Shown: piece by piece, positions 45,539-54,783 of the stretch
How positions within the stretch are numbered: the first letter of the stretch is position 1
Layout: every line of letters begins with the position of its first letter
Source of the DNA: CAVXNB01 sp963763085
GTDB taxonomy: Bacteria > Actinomycetota > Acidimicrobiia > Acidimicrobiales > Bog-793
NCBI GenBank assembly: GCA_963763085.1
Contig: CAVXNB010000003.1
Span: 186,001-250,000, forward strand
Reading direction: 5' to 3'
Length of the DNA stretch: 64,000 nucleotides
The notes under the pieces: model-generated
Told to the model about the DNA's origin: nothing
Seen by the model: only the letters and a program-made list of their open reading frames with translations
The model's database searches: none
Made by a program: the position numbers and the translations under genes

Positions 45539-46037
45539 GTGCGAGGCTTCCTGATTACATCGGCTCTGGTGCTCGCCATTATCGGGATTGGAGTCGGCAT
45601 AGAGTCAGGGTCTCATCCCGCAGGTCTGTTCGGCACCGGACAGAGTGCCTTCATCGCGGCCTTCCCCGAACAGCCGTCGCTGGCTACCTATGAGAGCCCC
45701 AACATGGGGTTCGGATACTTCGAACCGGGAGTCTTCTCGGAAGTCCAGCTTGGGGGTCCGACTCGTCCAGTTCGGTCCTCGTAGGGAGCTTCAGACACCG
45801 GCACAGGCGCTCGCCGATTTGGTGAAAACGGCCAAGCTGCACCACTCGCCCGTTCCAGTCAACGGCGGCGTTGGCCTCAACCCGTCTTATCTGGCGGGTT
45901 AATGACCCCGCTGTGGCACCTTGGGAGATTGCCATCGTCGAAGTTCGCGGGGTCGAAGTCTTCTACGCCGTTGGCTCCGGCGACTCTTACGCGTCTGCCA
46001 ACCTACGCCGTCATCCTTCCGACTCCCAACCGAGTGA
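45539..46037 (+). pseudogene. Degenerate family A-like gene
   Basis: From GTG 45539: VRGFLITSALVLAIIGIGVGIESG (anchor like IGIGVGV of family A), GTGQSAFIAAFPEQPS (F-x-AAF block) to EVQLG. The frame changes near 45755 (ELQTPAQALADLVKTAKLHHSP), near 45885 (DPAVAPWEIAIVEVRGVEVFYAVGSG) and again near 46000, giving a plausible end SSFRLPTE. Three shifts in 500 bases suggest real decay. It is on the plus strand, opposite to the main family A run. Confidence 0.55.
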
Positions 46038-46197
46038 TGCGACGCGCCGGGCCCGTGTGCATTGGGGAGCTTCGTCGGCACCGGTCCCAGATTCGCGCAC
46101 TAGCTCAGACCTGTGGTTGACCTTAGGGTTGAGCTTGTCTCGGGAGAGGCAGAGCCAGACTCGCCGCTGCGCATCTTCGAAGCAACCAGGAGACCCG

Positions 46198-46673
46198 TCA
46201 GGAGCGTACGAGTAGTCCCGCCAGGCAAAGCAGGTACCCGGCCCCAGCGGAGACGACTTCGTTCGGGTAGCTCGTTATTGCTGTCCCCGAGTCAATCTTC
46301 TGAACGAGCTTCACATAGGGAGGCGTGTGGATTAGTTGCGATCCGAGTACGGCTGGGATAATCGCGAAAAGCGCGATGGCGATAATGAGGTAGGCAAACT
46401 GGCGTCTCGGAACTCGGTGGCCCAGAAAGACGCCGCCGAGAATCATCGCCATGACCCCTAAGGCCACAAAAAGTGGACCCGCGACACCCCTCCCGCCTCC
46501 GGTAATGCGCAAGCCGCTGACAGACGTAGTGAACAGTCCGACACGTTCACCCACGCCAGCGTCGGGTCTATCGCCATCAAGGCGCCGCCGACAATCCACA
46601 ACCAGGCCGCGAGAGCATCTGGAACCACGACACGCGAGGTCGCGAGCTTGGCGACATCCGCTCCGGGCTTCAC
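46198..46673 (-). CDS. Small multi-pass membrane protein, with one frameshift
   Basis: GTG 46673 overlaps the stop of the upstream small ORF copy (GTGA). First frame: KPGADVAKLATSRVVVPDALAAWLWIVGGALMAIDPTLAWVNVSDCS; the rest is in another frame: TSVSGLRITGGG, VAGPLFVALGVMAMILGGVFLG, QFAYLIIAIALFAIIPAVLGS and AGAGYLLCLAGLLVRS. One indel near 46530 joins them into about 158 residues with four hydrophobic segments and an external VNVSDCS loop. Function unknown. Confidence 0.6.
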
Positions 46674-46886
46674 TCTCGATTCTCACTTCCCTTTGGGTTC
46701 AGAGACGTTCGACAAGGGGCGACCGTTCCCCGAGCAATGACTTCCATAGTCACGACCGAACCAAGCAAACGGTACGTCATCCCGGTGATGGCGGTCGTTT
46801 CGTCAAGTGTGGCACCCTGTCCGACAGGCCACGGAGCCGACCGGCAAGTTCGCGCCCATCGCCACGGGTGAGGGGTGAGCGGCCAT
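46670..46886 (-). pseudogene. Decayed second copy of the recombinase-linked small ORF
   Basis: Reading from ATG 46886 in three frames recovers LTRGDGRELAGRLRGLSD and then TAITGMTYRLLGSVVTMEVIARG, matching LTRGEIAELAGRLHGLLD and TATTGMTYRLQGAVVALDAVLG of the intact gene at 45189. Shifts are near 46875 and 46810. Similarity extends upstream of the start codon (TAGGG...GGACGGA...GGAGCG), so a block of roughly 200 bases was duplicated. Confidence 0.6.
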
Positions 46887-46954
46887 GGCACCAGGATGCT
46901 GCACGGCGAGTCCGTAGGGACGGAAGGAGCGAGCGGCTCCCACGCAAACCTGGA

Positions 46955-47521
46955 TCAGTCGACCGCCGCTCTCAAGAACCCACCGCTTGACGTGATACCG
47001 CGTTGGACACATTGTTCTGGACCCAGCCCGTAGTCGGCTATTTCCCCGACCAGTTGGAACCCAGCCTTTTGGGCGACGCGCTCCGACGCGACATTGCCGA
47101 GCATCGTCACAAGGTCCACAGTGACGAGTCCGACCGTCTCTAACGCCCACTGTGAGCACAGGCGGAGGGCGCTCGTAGCGATGCCACGGTTCCGTGCCCA
47201 GGCTGCTACCCAGTACCCAGCCCCCGCGTGGCGGCTCTCCCAGTCGAACCCTGAAAGCCCCATGGAACCGAGAAGCTCGTCACCCTCGGCTGCGACGACT
47301 GCGAAATCGGCGGATTGCCCCTGCTCCCAGAGCAGATGATGGCTCGCGATCCAGGCGCGGGCATGTTCCTCCCGGTACGGAGATGGGATGGTTGCCGTCC
47401 ACCGTGAAATCTCTGGGTCCTGACATGCAGCGGTCACTTCGGGCACGTCGTGGAGCGCGTAGGGCCTGAGTGCTATCCGACCGTCCGTGAGCGGAGGCTC
47501 TGGCGGAGACAGCATTGCCAT
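46955..47521 (-). CDS. GNAT family N-acetyltransferase
   Basis: 188 residues from ATG 47521 (47530 also possible). RimJ/RimL-like: LTDGRIALRPYALHDVPEVTAACQDPEISRW, ADFAVVAAEGDELLGSMGLSGFD, GYWVAAWARNRGIATSALRLCSQWAL (acetyl-CoA loop of the R-x-x-G-x-A type), and NVASERVAQKAGFQLVGEI. Transfers an acetyl group to an amine of unknown identity. It ends EQCVQRGITSSGG, slightly different from the usual family end. Confidence 0.85.
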   Translation of the reverse strand: MAMLSPPEPPLTDGRIALRPYALHDVPEVTAACQDPEISRWTATIPSPYREEHARAWIASHHLLWEQGQSADFAVVAAEGDELLGSMGLSGFDWESRHAGAGYWVAAWARNRGIATSALRLCSQWALETVGLVTVDLVTMLGNVASERVAQKAGFQLVGEIADYGLGPEQCVQRGITSSGGFLRAAVD

Positions 47522-47914
47522 CCAATGCATCGTACGGGCTTCCACCCAGGACACTTTGGCAGAACTATCTGAGCTGAGAGTGGGATCTGCAGGGCTGGCT
47601 GATGGAAGCGTCAAAGCGAGTCGGAGCGTGATCGGATCTTGGCGCACTGGCGAGAGTGGCTGATCCGTTGGACCGCAGGGGTTGGAGGCCGACCTAGCGG
47701 CGCTCGATGCTCAAGAGGGTCCGCGGTTGACACTGGTAAGGGGTGAGGCGTGAGGTCCGCTGTCCGAATTGTGCGAGCAGCCTCACCGCTGGCCGGTCGG
47801 TCGCATTACCGGTGGCTTAAGATAACAAACTGGTCACCGGAATGTAGGGCCGTGGATGGGGCGTGGAATGGGCAAAGGCATGTACCGAACGACTTGGCTC
47901 CGGCGGACGCAAGC

Positions 47915-48421
47915 ATGATTAAAGTGAAGGGGAAGGTAGTAATTCCCGCATCGCCGAGCGAGGTGTTCTCACTTTTGTGTGATCCGTATCGCATGGCTCT
48001 CACCAATGTAAGTTACAAGTTAGATGAGGTCACGGATCTGCCCGGAGGAATGCATCGAACACGCTTGCAGTGTACGAGACCAGACGGGGTCGTCATGTAT
48101 CAAGAGAGCGAAACCATCGAACGGATTCCCGATTACAAGGTCGTGATCCGTAGTCGGATCTCGCCCTACCGGGGAGGGCACATGGAAATGCTCGTCACTC
48201 GGACGCTCGATCCTGTACCGGAGGGCACCCTTCTGACAAGCATCAGGGAATGCCGTGTCCGGCCGTGGTACATGGGACATATTGCCTCGGCTCGGGAGTA
48301 CGTGGCGATGAGGTCGGAACTTCAAAGGGGGCTGTATAGGATCCGAGACACGATCGTCCGCGCTCCGGGACAGCAGCCGGTAGCAACGAAACGCGATCAC
48401 ACTGAGCGCCATGACCACTGA
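47915..48421 (+). CDS. SRPBCC (START-like) family protein
   Basis: 168 residues from ATG 47915. IKVKGKVVIPASPSEVFSLLCDPYRMALTN and the following DEVTDLPGGMHRTRLQC, MYQESETIERIPDYKVVIRS and LLTSIRECRVRPWYMGHIAS fit the polyketide cyclase/START fold, a hydrophobic-cavity domain binding lipids or other small molecules. Codon use is clearly more AT-rich than in the flanks. A hairpin follows the stop (48452-48469). The longer frame to 47750 has no homology. Confidence 0.75.
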   Translation: MIKVKGKVVIPASPSEVFSLLCDPYRMALTNVSYKLDEVTDLPGGMHRTRLQCTRPDGVVMYQESETIERIPDYKVVIRSRISPYRGGHMEMLVTRTLDPVPEGTLLTSIRECRVRPWYMGHIASAREYVAMRSELQRGLYRIRDTIVRAPGQQPVATKRDHTERHDH

Positions 48422-48429
48422 TCGTGCGC

Positions 48430-48462
48430 GGCTGTTTGAAAGGCCCCGGCTGTTTGAAAGGC
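48430..48462. repeat. Tandem 15-bp direct repeat
   Basis: GGCTGTTTGAAAGGC occurs at 48430-48444 and again at 48448-48462, separated by CCC. Nine bases after the SRPBCC stop codon. Confidence 0.8.
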
Positions 48463-48469
48463 TTCAAAC
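48452..48469 (+). terminator. Stem-loop after the SRPBCC gene
   Basis: GTTTGAA (48452-48458), loop AGGC, TTCAAAC (48463-48469): a perfect 7-bp stem 30 bases after the stop codon. No T-run follows, so it may end or protect the transcript without being a classic intrinsic terminator. Confidence 0.4.
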
Positions 48470-48883
48470 TGCGAACCAACCGGTTGATGCGCACGCGTGG
48501 AAGGCCGTCATGGAGACAGTGGAAGCGTCAACTGGCTCGGAGGGCGAGAGCGCGTTTTTGTAATCTCGCTTGAAGATCTGTAGAGACAAGCGCTATCGAA
48601 GTTGAGCGGCTCTGTGATGCTAAGTTATACGTAGATCAGGTTGAACTTACGCTTCAGGAGTGGTTACGGCTCGCTGTGGTTTATGTTCCCCTGAGGTCAA
48701 TATGCCGAACAAAAAGGAACTGGTGGGTTTGGTTTTGGAGGAAGGTGATAGGTTTTAAGGGATGAGAAGATTGGTTCGGTGCTACTTCTAGTAGGATGAA
48801 TTTGAATTTGAGGGTGATTAGGGATGGTTGTTAGGTAATGTTTATTTCAGGGCTGCTGGAGATAATAAAGTGTGAACGACTGG
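48470..48883. other. Gene-free AT-rich stretch
   Basis: About 410 bases without a reading frame of note. From about 48590 the composition is far below that of the window, with long purine/T runs (GGTTTTGGAGGAAGG, GATGAATTTGAATTTGAGG). No tRNA, repeat array or known RNA element recognised. Lies close to the right end of the island-like segment. Confidence 0.6.
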
Positions 48884-49288
48884 TTATCCCCCCGGACCCG
48901 ACACCGGCAGGTTCGTCCCCGTCTCGCAGGCCCCGGTCGTCATCATGCCGTTCTCGCTCGTTGCGACCTTCAGAATCCCCTCCTGCTTGGCGTTAAGGAG
49001 CAGGGGGCCGATAATCCCTGGCGGTACCTCGCTGCCGTCCGCGTCAAGGACGACACCGTGGTGCCGGTCGCAGTGATAACCCCGCTGTTCCAGGAAGGCG
49101 ACCTGCGCGTCTGTGAAAGTCGGCTCGCCATGGCTGTGCTTTGGCATCTCGCCGTGGGAGTGCGGCCCCACCCCGTTGCTCGGAACGCCACCCTTTGTCA
49201 GGTCAGAGGGCGACGGTAGGCCGTTGATGCACATACTTGGGAAGGGGTTGACCAGAAGTGCTCCGGGGTAGATGGTGTCGGTGGCCAA
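48884..49288 (-). CDS. Hypothetical protein, possibly a truncated exported protein
   Basis: 134 residues if begun at TTG 49288; the true start is unclear since the frame continues upstream without ATG or GTG. Reads TIYPGALLVNPFPSMCINGLPSPSD, GPHSHGEMPKHSHGEP (His-rich, possible metal site), FLEQRGYHCDRHHGVVLDADG and ACETGTNLPVSGPGG. No family recognised and no signal peptide seen. Confidence 0.5.
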   Translation of the reverse strand: MATDTIYPGALLVNPFPSMCINGLPSPSDLTKGGVPSNGVGPHSHGEMPKHSHGEPTFTDAQVAFLEQRGYHCDRHHGVVLDADGSEVPPGIIGPLLLNAKQEGILKVATSENGMMTTGACETGTNLPVSGPGG

Positions 49289-49357
49289 TTTTACGATGCC
49301 TGCTCGGCCTCGGGTGAAATGGCGACCCCGAACGGGCTGGCGAATCCTGCGGGTGTG

Positions 49358-49552
49358 ATGGAAACGACAAAGAAGACTTGTCTCTACTGCGGAGCGAGCT
49401 ACGAGCTACCCCCGGATTACGTCTCGGGCAAGAATCTGAGCTTCCAGACCGTGCACCCAAGGGATCGCGCGACCCGCCTGCCGAGCGGCCAGGTCATCAT
49501 CGTCATCGCTGGCATCCCGGTTCATGAGTGCTGGTGGGCGGTGCCGCCGTAA
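49358..49552 (+). CDS. Small CxxC protein
   Basis: 64 residues from ATG 49358 (or 77 from ATG 49319). METTKKTCLYCGASYELPPDYVSG has a zinc-knuckle-like CxxC, but the second metal pair is lacking (a lone Cys in VHECWW). Not recognised; soluble. Confidence 0.45.
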   Translation: METTKKTCLYCGASYELPPDYVSGKNLSFQTVHPRDRATRLPSGQVIIVIAGIPVHECWWAVPP

Positions 49553-49986
49553 GCGTGATCACGACCATCAGCCTCCCGAATCTGTCCGGAGGTTTTGCCG
49601 GGCAGGCGGGTATGAGTGCTGGCGCGGCGTGTCGCCGGTGGCGCGGAGCTAGCGGTCGTAATCCCTATGGTGATGATTCCCTGCCGCCCGCGGCCGTTCC
49701 TTGCTTGTCGGCCCCGCCCGAGCCGAACTTGAGCCTTACTACTCTCGGCAATCACACGGACACGCCGAGCGTTTTTGGCCCCGGTTTCTCACTCTGCCCG
49801 AGCCGAGTCAGGATTCTCCAGCGACCGTAGCCGTACCGGTCTCCTGGCGGATCGCCGCGCAACCCGCCGCCAGGCCCGGCCGCCTCCGCGAGCAAAGGCC
49901 CCTGGCGGACACGCCGATGACCTCCTCGATCGCAACCCCGACCAGGGTGCGTCCATAAAGCCCCGACGCACGGGTAGATTGCCGCC
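49553..49986. other. No convincing gene
   Basis: 434 bases before the large membrane protein. Open frames on both strands are Pro/Arg-rich and unlike protein. Composition returns to GC-rich after about 49750, so the island border is probably within or just before this stretch. Contains the dyad at 49947-49971. Confidence 0.4.
49947..49971. promoter_or_regulatory. Inverted repeat upstream of the membrane protein gene
   Basis: GTGCGTC (49947-49953), 11 bases including CATAAA, GACGCAC (49965-49971), 15 bases before GTG 49987. Perfect 7-bp arms around a locally AT-rich centre fit an operator or a leader hairpin. Confidence 0.35.
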
Positions 49987-52407
49987 GTGCAGGTGATCGG
50001 TCAGGCGCCGCCCCTGGAAGGCGGCGAGGCGGTCACGAACGCCCCCGTGACGGACGCGATCGGTGGTTCGCCGCGCCGCTCCGGCGGCGAGGCGTTCACG
50101 AAGTTCCTCGGCTTCGCCGCAGTGGTCGGAGCGACGGTCTTTCTCATCTGGCAGCTGCGACCGGATCTCCTGTTCAGCCCGAACATGGACGTCGGCGGCG
50201 ACAACGCCGGACACATCACCACGCCCTACTTCTTGATCCACGACCTCCTGCCCCAAGGTCGAATCACCGGGTGGGACCCACAGTGGTTCGATGGCTTCCC
50301 GTTGTACGTCTTCTATTTCCCGCTGCCGGCGTTGTTCGTCGCGGCCCTGTCGGTCGTGTTCCCGTACGCCATCGCGTTCAAGCTCGTGACCGTGATCGGC
50401 CCGCTCACCCTCCCGGTGTCGGCGTGGGCCTTCGGCCGGCTGGCGGATTTCAAGAGGCCGGTGCCGGTGCTGATGGCCGTCGCGACCTTGCCCTTCCTGT
50501 TCAACACCTCCTACACCATCGAAGGTGGAAACCTCACCTCCACGCTTGCGGGCGAGTTCTCGTTCTCCCTGGCCCTCACTACTGGTCTGCTCTTCCTCGG
50601 CGTGCTCTCGTACGCGCTGCGCACGGGCCGCCTGCGATGGCTCGCAGCCGCCCTGTACGGGGTGACGCTGCTTTGCCACGTCGTTCCCGCGCTCGGCTAT
50701 GCGGCAGTCGCGATCCTGCTCGCACTGTTTCGCTGGGACAAGAACTCCTGGCGGGTCCTCGTTCCAGTCGGCGTGGTCGGCGGGTTGCTGGCGGCGTTCT
50801 GGCTCGTCCCCTTCGCCGCCGATCTCCCGTTCAGCTCCTCCATGGGCTACACGAGAGTCACCGGGCTGTGGTCGAACATCCTGCCGCACGGCTATCTCTG
50901 GATGATCATCCCGGCGGGGCTCGGGATGCTGATCGCGTTCATCCAGCGCAATTCAACGGCGATGGTGCTCACCCTCGGAACCTTCGGGGCCGTGGCCGGG
51001 TTCCAATGGCTGCCGGCCGGCTTCGTCTACAACGGTCGCTGGCTCCCGTTCTACTTCCTCTTCACTGCGCTCCTCGCCGCCTATGGCATTGGGGAGATCT
51101 TCCGCCTCGTGGGGCGGTGGCTGGAGCTGGACGCCTGGCAGGCGCCGGTGGCGATCGTGGTCGGCAGCCTGGGCGCCCTGATCGGCGCCCTCGTGGCCGG
51201 CGGCATCGCGTTCCCTGGATTCCAGCCCACCGGCGGCCAGATCGAAGTGCCGAGCTGGATCTCCTGGAACTACACCGGCTTCCAGGGAAAGTCGGGCTGG
51301 CCTGTCTACCAGGGCATCGTGCGCATGCTCGACAAGGCCGGTCGTACCTACGGCTGCGGACGTCTGCAATACGAGTACATCACCGAGACTCAGATCCCCT
51401 TCGGCTCCACCGAGGCGACGATGGCACTGCCCTACTGGACAGACGGGTGCATGGACACGATCGACGGCGTCCTGTTCGAGTCTTCGACGACGACACCGTT
51501 CCACTTCCTGGACCAGGCGGAGTACGCGCTGCCGGGCGAGTCCTCGAACCCGGTCTCCTATCTGAATTATCCCGCCTTCAACCTCGCCGACGGGATCCGG
51601 CATCTGCAGTTCGAAGGCATCCGGTACTTCCTCGCCGTCTCGCCGGAAGTCGAGGCTGCGGCGAAGACCGTCCCGGGTCTCGTAAAGATCGCCTCCGCCC
51701 CGGGGTTCCCGGGCGCCGTCAACCAGGTGACGGTTCGCCACCCCGTTTGGGACCTCTACATCATCAAGGGCGCACAGATGGTCACACCGCTCGACCACCT
51801 TCCGGTCGTCGAGTCCGGAAGTTCAGCGAAACAATGGCTCGACACCAATCTCACCTGGTGGGAGAGCGAGCAGTACTGGCCGGTTGAGCTCGCGCTCAAC
51901 GGACCACCGAACTGGCCAAGAGCTGCGGTCGGCAGCTTCGTTCCCCCACAGATGGCCGTCGCGGTAAAGCCGACGACCGTGGCCAATGTGCGGACGACGA
52001 ACTCGACGGTCAGTTTCGACGTCGGGCGCCTCGGCTCGCCCGTGCTCGTAAAAGTGCCCTATTTCCCGAATTGGCATGCCACCGGAGCGCTCGGGCCATA
52101 CGAGGTGTCCCCGAATCTCATGGCAGTCGTGCCGACAGCACATCACGTCACGCTCACCTACGGCACCACGACTGCGGATCAACTCGGCAAGCTCGCCTCG
52201 CTCGGCGGCGTGGTCGCTCTCGGTGCGCTGATCACGATGCGCCCGCCGGCGATGCGACAGCCGGCGGCGCCCTCGACGCCGCGCCCGACAGGGCCTGCCG
52301 ACGAGCCCGCTGTCGCGTTGCCGACCGCGGTAGACGAAGACGATCCCGATGTCCCTTTGGCGAGCCCGCCGGCGGACGAAGCCGCGTCCGACCCAGAGGA
52401 CCCATGA
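49987..52407 (+). CDS. Large multi-pass membrane protein, 6-pyruvoyl-tetrahydropterin-synthase-related/YfhO-like type
   Basis: 806 residues from GTG 49987. About eleven hydrophobic segments in the first 430 residues with the loop MDVGGDNAGHITTPYFLIHDLLPQGRITGWDPQWFDG, similar to the first external loop of membrane GT-C-type glycosyltransferases (acidic DN motif). An extracytoplasmic part of ~300 residues follows (YGCGRLQYEYITETQIPFGS; YLNYPAFNLADGIRHLQFEGIRYFLAV), then one more helix and an acidic Pro-rich tail. Such proteins are annotated as 6-PTP-synthase-related in actinobacteria and are thought to act in cell envelope glycan assembly. The LCP gene follows 92 bases later. Confidence 0.75.
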   Translation: MQVIGQAPPLEGGEAVTNAPVTDAIGGSPRRSGGEAFTKFLGFAAVVGATVFLIWQLRPDLLFSPNMDVGGDNAGHITTPYFLIHDLLPQGRITGWDPQWFDGFPLYVFYFPLPALFVAALSVVFPYAIAFKLVTVIGPLTLPVSAWAFGRLADFKRPVPVLMAVATLPFLFNTSYTIEGGNLTSTLAGEFSFSLALTTGLLFLGVLSYALRTGRLRWLAAALYGVTLLCHVVPALGYAAVAILLALFRWDKNSWRVLVPVGVVGGLLAAFWLVPFAADLPFSSSMGYTRVTGLWSNILPHGYLWMIIPAGLGMLIAFIQRNSTAMVLTLGTFGAVAGFQWLPAGFVYNGRWLPFYFLFTALLAAYGIGEIFRLVGRWLELDAWQAPVAIVVGSLGALIGALVAGGIAFPGFQPTGGQIEVPSWISWNYTGFQGKSGWPVYQGIVRMLDKAGRTYGCGRLQYEYITETQIPFGSTEATMALPYWTDGCMDTIDGVLFESSTTTPFHFLDQAEYALPGESSNPVSYLNYPAFNLADGIRHLQFEGIRYFLAVSPEVEAAAKTVPGLVKIASAPGFPGAVNQVTVRHPVWDLYIIKGAQMVTPLDHLPVVESGSSAKQWLDTNLTWWESEQYWPVELALNGPPNWPRAAVGSFVPPQMAVAVKPTTVANVRTTNSTVSFDVGRLGSPVLVKVPYFPNWHATGALGPYEVSPNLMAVVPTAHHVTLTYGTTTADQLGKLASLGGVVALGALITMRPPAMRQPAAPSTPRPTGPADEPAVALPTAVDEDDPDVPLASPPADEAASDPEDP

Positions 52408-52498
52408 CCCGAGGCTGAGCCTGGGCTGAGCCCGGGAGCCCAGTTCCAACCGGGTGACATCGAATCTCGATGCACGGTCGGTATCCTCGGGTGTCGTG

Positions 52499-53690
52499 TC
52501 AATGGATCTCGCGATGTCGTCCCGGACGCATCGCAGGGCTGCGCACCGCGCCGGCGGACATCGCCGATGGCCCAAGCGACTGCTCATCGGCGTCTCGATC
52601 CTCGTCGTCGTGGTGTTGGCACTCGGCCTCGGCGGTTGGTTCTACGTCAACTCGGTCCTTAGCTCGATCAAGCGCTTCCCGGTATCCGGCCTTACTCCGG
52701 AGACCCCCGGTGCACCCATCGACATCCTCCTCATCGGGTCCGACTCCAGGGCGTTCGTGAGCGACCCCGGTCAGGTCGCCTCGTTCGGCAACCCCCTTAC
52801 CCAGACTGGCCAGCGCTCCGACGTGCTCATCGTGATGCGCCTCGTGCCGAAGACGCACCAGATCGTCATGCTCTCGATTCCACGCGACACCTATGTCCCG
52901 ATACCGGGCACGGGCGGCTCGAACCGGATCAATGCGGCGTTCAACACCGGCCCGACCGTGCTCGTGAAGACCATTCAGCAGAATTTCGGCATCCCCATCA
53001 ACCACGTCGTCGTGGCGAACTTCCCAGGGTTCCAAGCCATGGTGAACGCGCTCGGAGGCATCCGGCTCGACTTCCGTTATCCGGTCCGCGACAAATATTC
53101 GGGGCTGAACGTCACCACGCTGGGGTGCCAGACGGTGATGGGCACAACCGCTCTTGCCCTCGTCCGCAGCCGGCACCTCTGGTACTACGACCACGGATGG
53201 CAGTACGACGGGCTGAGCGATCTGAGCCGGATCCAGCGCCAGCAGGCCTTCTTCCACGCGGTTATCAACAAGGCGAAAGGCGAGTTTCCCAATATCTTCG
53301 CTCTGAACGATCTGCTGAACGCAACCGCCCAGGACCTGCAGGTGGACAGCGGCTTCAGCCCGGGCCAGCTGATCTCCCTCGGAATGGGCTTCCGGGGCGT
53401 CGGCTCCAATCAACTCGTGACGAGGGTCCTTCCCACCTACGGCGCGACGATCGGTGGCGCCGACGTCCTGCTTGCGGCTCAGCCGTACGCCCGCCAGACG
53501 ATCGCCTCCTTCCTGGCGGTGGGAACCTCGTCGAGTTCGACCGGGACAGCCAAGGACCGACACCGCGAACGCCCGACCGGCCACCGCCAAGACGGTGTCA
53601 GACGAGACCGCGACGACCGTTCCGCCGAGCCAGATCTATTTCGATACGCCGCAGACGACCCCGGAGCCCTGGAACCCCAAGCCCTGTTGA
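52499..53690 (+). CDS. LytR-CpsA-Psr (LCP) family protein, C-terminal frameshift
   Basis: GTG 52499 start. One membrane anchor (residues ~33-53, LLIGVSILVVVVLALGLGGWFYV), then the LCP catalytic domain: DILLIGSDSR, GQRSDVLIVMRLVP, MLSIPRDTYVPIPGTG, RINAAFNTGP, and LVRSRHLWYYDHGWQYDGLSDLSRIQRQQAFFHAV with the conserved Arg residues that hold the polyprenyl phosphate. Attaches glycopolymers to the cell wall. After TSSSSTGTAKD the raw frame becomes Arg-rich; an indel near 53552 restores RPATAKTVSDETATTVPPSQ and the end WNPKPC at 53690, the style usual for the family. Confidence 0.88.
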
Positions 53691-53705
53691 CCTGAGGGCA
53701 GCCCC

Positions 53706-54776
53706 TCAGCCGAGCCCCGCCTGGGCGGCCACGTTCGACGTTGCCACCAGCCGGTCGAGCGCGGCTCTGGCGTTCCCGTCGTCGATCGCCGCCTCGGCGA
53801 TCGCGAGGCCGTCAGCGAGATCGTCGGCGAGGCCGGCGACGATCAGGGCCGCGGCCGCGTTCAGGCAGACGAGGTCGCGCCTCGGCCCGACTTCGCCATC
53901 CAACAGCTGCAGGGCGAGCCGGGCGTTCTCAGCGGCGTCGCCGCCCTGGAGGTCCGCGAGCGCGGCACGGCCCAGTCCGAACGAGGAGGGCTCGACCTCC
54001 AGTCGGCGCCGGCGGAACGTTCCGTCCGGTTCGCGCACCGACTCGATCAAGGTTGACTTCGCAACGGTCGAAAGCTCGTCGAGCCCGTCGTGGCCGAACA
54101 CGACGATTGCGTGAACCGCGCCGAACGTCTCGAGCACCTCCAGCATCTTTTCGGCCATGGCCGGGTCGGAGACACCGACGAGCTGGCGCGTCGCGCCGGC
54201 CGGATTGACGAGCGGCCCGACGAAGTTGAACACCGTCGCGACGCCGAGCTCCCGGCGAACAGGCGCTGCGAACCGCATCGCCGGATGAAAGCGGGGCGCA
54301 AAACAGAAGCCGATCCCCGCCTCGTCGATACACCGCCGCACCCCGCCGGGACCGAGGTCTATGACGACACCCAGGGCTTCCAGCACGTCGGCCGAGCCCG
54401 CGAGGGACGATGCCGCCCGCCCGCCGTGCTTGCAGACCACGGCTCCGGCACCGGCGATCACGAGCGCACTGAGCGTGGAGACGTTGATCGTGCCGCTCCG
54501 GTCTCCGCCGGTTCCGCAAGTATCCACGACCTCGACCCCGACCGAGAAGCTCTCGGCACGGGCGCGCATCGCCCGTACGAGGCCTGTCATCTCGCCAACC
54601 GTCTCGCCTTTGGTCCGCAGGCCCGCTACGAACGCCGCTATCTGCGCCGGCGCGGCCGTTCCCTCGAGCACGTCCGAGAGTGCCGCCGACGCCTCGTCAG
54701 CCGTCAGATCCTGCCTGGCGAAGAGCCTGCCGAGAACGGCGGGCCACCCGCCGATGGCCTCGAGCGTGGCCGCCAC
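53706..54776 (-). CDS. trpD: Anthranilate phosphoribosyltransferase
   Basis: 356 residues from GTG 54776. Second step of tryptophan synthesis: anthranilate + PRPP to phosphoribosylanthranilate. Key blocks: VDTCGTGGDRSGTINVSTLSA (PRPP loop), KHGGRAASSLAGSADVLEALG, GFCFAPRFHPAMR, FNFVGPLVNPAGATRQLVGV and VFGHDGLDELS. All conserved. The gene stands alone, without other trp genes, followed (7 bases) on the same strand by no gene but preceded by the acyl-CoA dehydrogenase gene whose stop is 7 bases upstream, so the two may be cotranscribed. Confidence 0.95.
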   Translation of the reverse strand: MAATLEAIGGWPAVLGRLFARQDLTADEASAALSDVLEGTAAPAQIAAFVAGLRTKGETVGEMTGLVRAMRARAESFSVGVEVVDTCGTGGDRSGTINVSTLSALVIAGAGAVVCKHGGRAASSLAGSADVLEALGVVIDLGPGGVRRCIDEAGIGFCFAPRFHPAMRFAAPVRRELGVATVFNFVGPLVNPAGATRQLVGVSDPAMAEKMLEVLETFGAVHAIVVFGHDGLDELSTVAKSTLIESVREPDGTFRRRRLEVEPSSFGLGRAALADLQGGDAAENARLALQLLDGEVGPRRDLVCLNAAAALIVAGLADDLADGLAIAEAAIDDGNARAALDRLVATSNVAAQAGLG

Positions 54777-54783
54777 CGCCGGC

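Noticed and set aside
49789..50889. 366-residue minus-strand frame before the large membrane protein
   Set aside because: Mostly opposite the start of the membrane protein gene, of low complexity (Glu/Arg/Gly), typical of GC-rich antisense frames.
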